Below are positions 60,155 through 64,000 of a DNA stretch of 64,000 nucleotides, piece after piece. Numbering within the stretch: position 1 is the stretch's first letter; every line of letters starts with the position of its first letter. The translations under genes were made by a program, and so were the position numbers. The notes below the pieces were generated by a model. It searched no databases, had not been told where the DNA came from, and saw only the letters and a list, made by a program, of their open reading frames with translations. The DNA is from Actinomycetospora termitidis. GTDB taxonomy: Bacteria; Actinomycetota; Actinomycetes; Mycobacteriales; Pseudonocardiaceae. The DNA lies in assembly GCF_030286555.1 (NCBI RefSeq), contig NZ_JASVWF010000002.1, positions 372,001 to 436,000 of the forward strand, written 5' to 3'.

Positions 60155-61960
60155 GTGACGTCGGGGCGCGTGCTCGACGCTGCCCGGATCCGGTTCCGGC
60201 GCGGCGGGCGCTCCGCGCTGCCCCCGGGCGTGGTGCGCGAGGAGATCGTCGCCTCGTGGGAGCGCTCCGGGACGCCCGGCGACCCGCCCTTCGTCGGTCA
60301 TCACGACGGCGGCCCGCTGGTCGCGGCCGCCGACTCCGTGCTGCACCGCTTCGTCCGCGAGAACCCGGAGGCCGGCTGCTCCGTCGCGCTGGTCGGCGAC
60401 GACGGCGTCGTGCGGGTCCGCTACGACACCGACCCGGCGCTCGGCGAGCTCCTCGACGTCGCGGGGTTCGTGCCGGGGCACCGGTGTGACGAGGCCTCCG
60501 TCGGGACGACGGCGGCGTCCGTGGCCGCCCACCTCGGCCGGGCCGTCGTCGTCGGGGGCGCCGAGCACCTCCACCCCGCGTGGCGGGTGTTGCGCGAGGC
60601 CGCGGCGCCGGTGGCCGGGGGCCAGGTCGTGGTGGTCACCCATCTCGACGAGCCGGTGTCGCTCGCCGTGGCCCGCCTGCTCGCCGATGCGGTGGCCGAC
60701 CACGGCGAGCGCGACCGGCGCCGGCGGGTCCTCGCGGTCCACGACGCGATGTCCGCGCTGCGGGCCGAGGGCGTGCCGTGGGTGGTGGCCGCGACGGGCG
60801 ACGAGACGTGGCTCGGCCGGGAGGTCACGGCCCTGCCCGATCCCGACCGGCAGGCCCTGGGCGACGCCCTCACCACGAGCGTCCTGCTCGACGAGACCGG
60901 CGGGCCGCGCCACCTCGACCTCCCCTCGGGCGGGTGTGCCGAGGTGGATCTGCGGGAGGTCCGTGGCGAGGACGGCGAGGTGTTCGGGGCCGTGCTCGCG
61001 GGTGGGCCGGTCGCCTCGCACGCCGTCGGGCGGGTCGGGGCCGCCGCGCGGGAGGCCCGCCGACGGCAGGGCTCGCACGTGGCGCCGACCGGGCGCCGGG
61101 ACTTCGCCGCGGACCTGCGCCGCGACCCGTCGTCGGGAACGGACGAGGCGCGCCGGCGGGCGACCCAGGAGCTGTTCGGCCCCTACGAGCGCATGCGGCG
61201 CGACGCGACCGCCGCCCTCGGCCACCGGCGGCACCTGCTGCTGGTCGGCGAGACCGGGGTCGGGAAGCGGACCCTGGCGCGCGAACGGTTCACGCACCTG
61301 TTCCCGCGCGGCACGTCCACGACCGTCGACTGCTCGGGCGCCCTGGACGACCTCCGCCTCGACCCCGGCGGTGACGCCCACCTGGTGCTGCTCGACCAGG
61401 TGCACGCCCTGAGCCCGGTCGCGGCCCGCCGCCTGGACGAGGCGCTCCGGCCGCTGACGGCGATGCCGGGCCGGGTGGTCGTCATCGGCTGCCTGGACTC
61501 GGCGGCGGTGGACGCGGGCCGTCCGTATGGCCTGCTGCTGCGGCACTTCCACGACACCGTGCGGGTCCCCGCGCTGCGCCACCGGTCCGACGAGCTCGCC
61601 GGCATCGCGGCGGCCGTGCTGCGGTCCATGAGCGGGGCGCGGTCACTGCGGCTGTCGCACCAGGTCGTGCGCGTGCTCGAGGGCTACGCGTGGCCCGGCA
61701 ACATCGCGGAGCTCGAGGACGTGCTGCGCTACGTGGTGGCCCGCAAGCCGGTCGGGATCGTGCAGCCGCCCGACCTGCCCGCGCTGTGCTTCACCAGCGC
61801 CCCGCGCCTGACGATGCTGGAGACCGCCCAGGCCGACGCGATCATCCACGCCCTCTACGAGACGCGCGGCAACCGCTACAAGGCGGCCGCCATGCTCGGG
61901 ATCGCCCGCTCGTCGCTCTACCGCAAGATCGACGCGTTCGGCATCAGCTACATCGCCTGA
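60155..61960 (+). CDS. AcoR/MimR-like activator with degenerate NtrC-type AAA+ domain
   Basis: This 601-residue regulator has an N-terminal sensory region with a GAF-like segment (LVGDDGVVRVRYDTDP, GFVPGHRCDEASVGTTAASVAAHLGR). A central AAA+ domain follows (Walker A VGETGVGKRTLARERF near residue 367, VLLDQVHALSP as Walker B). The C-terminal Fis-type helix-turn-helix is YKAAAMLGIARSSLYRKID. The GAFTGA loop that contacts sigma-54 is not present, so it probably works with other sigma factors, as other actinobacterial AcoR-like proteins do. Start is uncertain: GTG at 60155 has a TACCGT box upstream, but the frame is open from 60089. It controls the adjacent alcohol dehydrogenase. Confidence 0.8.
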   Translation: MTSGRVLDAARIRFRRGGRSALPPGVVREEIVASWERSGTPGDPPFVGHHDGGPLVAAADSVLHRFVRENPEAGCSVALVGDDGVVRVRYDTDPALGELLDVAGFVPGHRCDEASVGTTAASVAAHLGRAVVVGGAEHLHPAWRVLREAAAPVAGGQVVVVTHLDEPVSLAVARLLADAVADHGERDRRRRVLAVHDAMSALRAEGVPWVVAATGDETWLGREVTALPDPDRQALGDALTTSVLLDETGGPRHLDLPSGGCAEVDLREVRGEDGEVFGAVLAGGPVASHAVGRVGAAAREARRRQGSHVAPTGRRDFAADLRRDPSSGTDEARRRATQELFGPYERMRRDATAALGHRRHLLLVGETGVGKRTLARERFTHLFPRGTSTTVDCSGALDDLRLDPGGDAHLVLLDQVHALSPVAARRLDEALRPLTAMPGRVVVIGCLDSAAVDAGRPYGLLLRHFHDTVRVPALRHRSDELAGIAAAVLRSMSGARSLRLSHQVVRVLEGYAWPGNIAELEDVLRYVVARKPVGIVQPPDLPALCFTSAPRLTMLETAQADAIIHALYETRGNRYKAAAMLGIARSSLYRKIDAFGISYIA

Positions 61961-61975
61961 CCCGGCGGTCCCTGC

Positions 61976-62049
61976 TGTCCCGGGACCGGGACAGTCGACC
62001 TCCGGCGGGTTCCCGACGGCGGGTCGGGTCGTCCCGATATCGGACAGTC
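61976..62049. promoter_or_regulatory. Two activator sites between AcoR-like regulator and alcohol dehydrogenase
   Basis: TGTCCC-N6-GGGACA at 61976-61993 is a perfect palindrome. A second, slightly degenerate copy lies at 62031-62046 (GTCCC-N6-GGACA) centred on GATATC. GGACAGTC occurs at both (61989-61996 and 62042-62049), 53 bp apart. They precede a TAGCGT box (62069-62074) and suit an upstream-activating sequence for the AcoR-like regulator. Confidence 0.7.
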
Positions 62050-62110
62050 CGGGTGTGTGCTGCGCCACTAGCGTCGAGGACGCTCAGGTGGCGAACCAGC
62101 GGAGGTCGCG

Positions 62111-63154
62111 ATGAAGGCCCTTGTCTACCACGGTCCCGGTCGGAAGGCCTGGGAGGACGTCCCGGACGCGACGGTGGCGGAACCCACCGACGTCGTCGTC
62201 AAGGTCGAGACGACGACGATCTGCGGCACCGACCTGCACATCCTGCAGGGCGACGTGGCGGCCGTGACCGACGGACGCATCCTGGGGCACGAGGCGGTCG
62301 GGACGATCACGGCGGTCGGCGACGCGGTCCGCGGGTTCTCGGTGGGCGACCGGGTGCTCGTCCCGGCGATCACCAAGTGCGGTCGCTGCGAGTACTGCCA
62401 GCGCGGGATGCCCTCGCACTGCCAGACCGTCGGTGGGATCGGCTGGATCTTCGGCCACCTCATCGACGGCACCCAGGCCGAGTACGTGCGCGTGCCCTAC
62501 GCGGACACCTCCCTCTACCTCGTGCCGCCGGAGGTCACCGACGAGCAGGCGATCTTCCTGGCCGACTCCCTGCCCACGGGCTACGAGGTCGGCGTGCTGG
62601 CCGGCGGCGTGCGGCCCGGGCACACCGTGGCGGTGGTCGGTGCCGGGGCCGTGGGCCTGTCGGCGGTGCTGACGACGGGTCTGTGGGGCGCCTCCAAGGT
62701 GATCGCGATCGACTCGAACAAGTTCCGGCTCGAGAAGGCCCTCGAGTTCGGGGCCACGGACGCGATCGAGGTCGGACCGGGGACGGTGTCGGACGTGGTC
62801 GGGCTGACCGACGGGCTCGGCGTCGACGTCGCCATCGAGGCGGTCGGCTACCCGGAGACCCTCCTGACGGCGGCCTCGCTCGTGCGCCCGGGCGGGACGA
62901 TCGCCAACGTCGGTGTGCACGGCACCCCGGTGGAGCTGCCGATGCAGGACATGTGGATCGCCAACGTGACGCTGACGATGGGCCTGGTCGACACCGTGTC
63001 GATCCCGACGCTGCTCAAGATGGTCGCGTCGGGCCGCATCCCCGCCGAGAAGATGGGGACGCACTCGTTCACGTTCGACCAGATCGACGAGGCCTACGAC
63101 GTCTTCGCCAACGCCGCGGCCAACCTGGCGCTGAAGGTCGTCATCACGCCCTGA
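62111..63154 (+). CDS. Zinc-dependent (secondary/short-chain) alcohol dehydrogenase
   Basis: This 347-residue MDR alcohol dehydrogenase oxidises an alcohol with NAD(P). Catalytic zinc ligands are Cys38 and His60-Glu61 (GHEAVG). Structural zinc ligands are Cys90, 93, 96 and 104 (CGRCEYC...SHC). The cofactor fold is AVVGAGAVGLSAV. The ATG follows GGAGG. The gene lies 150 bp downstream of an AcoR/MimR-like activator with two operator-like palindromes between. Such regulators control secondary-alcohol and related dehydrogenases in mycobacteria. The substrate alcohol is unknown. Confidence 0.92.
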   Translation: MKALVYHGPGRKAWEDVPDATVAEPTDVVVKVETTTICGTDLHILQGDVAAVTDGRILGHEAVGTITAVGDAVRGFSVGDRVLVPAITKCGRCEYCQRGMPSHCQTVGGIGWIFGHLIDGTQAEYVRVPYADTSLYLVPPEVTDEQAIFLADSLPTGYEVGVLAGGVRPGHTVAVVGAGAVGLSAVLTTGLWGASKVIAIDSNKFRLEKALEFGATDAIEVGPGTVSDVVGLTDGLGVDVAIEAVGYPETLLTAASLVRPGGTIANVGVHGTPVELPMQDMWIANVTLTMGLVDTVSIPTLLKMVASGRIPAEKMGTHSFTFDQIDEAYDVFANAAANLALKVVITP

Positions 63155-63162
63155 GTGAGCAC

Positions 63163-63244
63163 GCCGTCGAGCGAAGGGCACCTTCCGTCGGGTAGACGGG
63201 CCAGGGGCGCCCTTCGCCAGTACGGCCGCCGTCGAGCGAAGGGC
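63163..63244. repeat. 17-bp direct repeat GCCGTCGAGCGAAGGGC, 65-bp period
   Basis: The 17-mer occurs exactly at 63163-63179 and 63228-63244. GGGCGCCCTTCGCCAG near 63206 is shared with 39932-39947. These are units of the same dispersed family as the 23-bp stem that follows. Confidence 0.65.
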
Positions 63245-63284
63245 CCCTCCGGTCGATCTACTCGACCGAAGGGGCCCTTCGCTC
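63234..63284. terminator. 23-bp stem hairpin between convergent alcohol dehydrogenase and reductase
   Basis: Arms 63234-63256 and 63262-63284 (GAGCGAAGGGCCCCT... and its complement) pair at 22 of 23 positions with a 5-nt TCTAC loop, 80 bp beyond one stop and 19 bp from the other. It is the strongest hairpin in the window and a likely bidirectional terminator built from a dispersed repeat. Confidence 0.8.
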
Positions 63285-63302
63285 AGTCCAGGGGGCCTGC
63301 GC

Positions 63303-64000
63303 TCAGCCCGCCGCGACCGGCGTCCGCAGGTCCGCGGCGGGGAACGGCGGCAGGTCGTCGGCGCGCAGCGAGGCCCGGCCGGCCAGCCGCCAGGCCCGCG
63401 CGACGACGTCGTGGTCCTCCTCGGTGACGAGGTTGCCCATGACGCGCAGGGCCACCGTCATCAACGCCTTCGACCGCATGCCGACCGGACCCGCCAGCGG
63501 CAGCAGGCGCGGCATCGTCAGGAGCTTCGCCAACCGGCGCGCGATCGAGAACGCGGAGCCGTAGTGCTCGCGGAGGGTCGCGGGCCAGGCGAGGGACCAG
63601 TCGTCGGTGCCGAGCAGGTCGACCACCAGGCGCCCCGTCTCGAGGCCGTAGTCGATCCCCTCGCCGTTGAGCGGGTTCACGCAGCCGGCGGCGTCGCCGA
63701 CCAGCGCCCAGTTCCGCCCGGCGACACCCGACACCGCGCCGCCCATCGGCAGCAGCGCCGACGCGACGTCGCGGACCTCGCCGTCGAGCTGCCAGTCCTC
63801 GCGGCGCTGGGCGGCGTAGTGCTCGATCAGGGAGCGGAGCCGGACGTTGGCGGGGCGCTTGTCGGTCGCGAGCGTCCCGACCCCGATGTTCACCGACCCG
63901 TCGTGCAGCGGGAACACCCAGCCGTAGCCGGAGAGGACCTCGTCGTCGGTGCCGCGCAGCTCGAGGTGCGAGGAGATCCAGGGGTCGTCGTGGCGCCCGG
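63303..64000 (-). CDS. Geranylgeranyl reductase-family FAD oxidoreductase (partial)
   Basis: The last 232 residues are visible; the N-terminal FAD/Rossmann part lies beyond the window end. The retained part has GYGWVFPLHDGSVNIGVGTL, ALVGDAAGCVNPLNGEGIDYGLETGRL (second FAD motif) and a C-terminal helical domain. This is the pattern of geranylgeranyl/menaquinone-type reductases (as Rv0561c). It would saturate isoprenoid side chains, typically of menaquinone. It is convergent with the alcohol dehydrogenase across a strong terminator. Confidence 0.85.
   Translation of the reverse strand, partial: GRHDDPWISSHLELRGTDDEVLSGYGWVFPLHDGSVNIGVGTLATDKRPANVRLRSLIEHYAAQRREDWQLDGEVRDVASALLPMGGAVSGVAGRNWALVGDAAGCVNPLNGEGIDYGLETGRLVVDLLGTDDWSLAWPATLREHYGSAFSIARRLAKLLTMPRLLPLAGPVGMRSKALMTVALRVMGNLVTEEDHDVVARAWRLAGRASLRADDLPPFPAADLRTPVAAG

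Overview
This is a very GC-rich actinobacterial chromosome segment. It carries mycothione reductase, several coenzyme-F420-type oxidoreductases, an IdeR/DtxR-type iron box, an actinobacterial LexA (SOS) box, 13E12-type HNH genes and many apparently leaderless GTG/ATG starts. Together these point to Actinomycetota, most likely a relative of Pseudonocardia or Actinomycetospora; this placement is inference. I found no rRNA, tRNA, CRISPR array, prophage or insertion sequence.

Positions 1-12900 form a catabolic region. A translationally coupled plus-strand operon encodes a sugar epimerase-like enzyme, a meta-cleavage-type hydrolase, an alpha-ketoglutarate-semialdehyde-type dehydrogenase and an MhpB-type extradiol dioxygenase. 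Facing it is a minus-strand operon with a metabolite:H+ symporter, an SMP-30 lactonase, an epoxide hydrolase and an LLM flavin/F420 enzyme. Next come a glyoxalase-like protein coupled to an FrhB/FdhB-type iron-sulfur F420 enzyme, and a divergent SDR followed by a second symporter. A strikingly symmetric 99-bp inverted region lies between the VOC and SDR genes. Positions 12900-24500 are mixed: small DUF proteins, a methyltransferase, an SOS-box-controlled DUF222/HNH endonuclease, an FUSC membrane protein, three LLM oxidoreductases, a TetR regulator and an S9 peptidase.

Positions 24500-35700 hold cobQ, SRPBCC and saccharopine-dehydrogenase-like proteins, an F420-type DUF385 protein, four TetR regulators most of which sit beside clear palindromic operators, a DrrAB-type ABC exporter, a CinA-C amidohydrolase and mycothione reductase. 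Positions 36000-43100 contain an anchored trypsin-like protease, a quinate/shikimate catabolic pair (aroE-type dehydrogenase plus two-domain dehydroshikimate dehydratase) with its own promoter and operator, and a convergent MHS transporter with a TetR regulator. Together they would import quinate or shikimate and convert it to protocatechuate.

Positions 43200-56300 are a conserved-looking housekeeping block. An iron-box siderophore-interacting protein is followed by a fused Mg/Co-chelatase, cobO, cobB and a CobE/CbiG-type gene (corrin pathway). Then come a LapA-domain protein, a short CysRS/MshC-like ligase, a large membrane protein with 15-bp tandem repeats, a beta-propeller lipoprotein and proS. 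From memory, the order mtr - hydrolase - chelatase - cobO - cobB - proS resembles Mycobacterium tuberculosis Rv2855 to Rv2845c, with extra genes inserted here. Positions 56400-64000 carry an MFS/HAD pair divergent from a ROK regulator, an SRPBCC gene, an AcoR/MimR-like activator with two upstream-activator palindromes before a zinc alcohol dehydrogenase, and the start of a geranylgeranyl-reductase-type flavoprotein cut by the window edge.

Intergenic spaces repeatedly hold long hairpins from two apparent dispersed repeat families. One is built on GAGCGAAGGG, the other on GGGCAAGATC.
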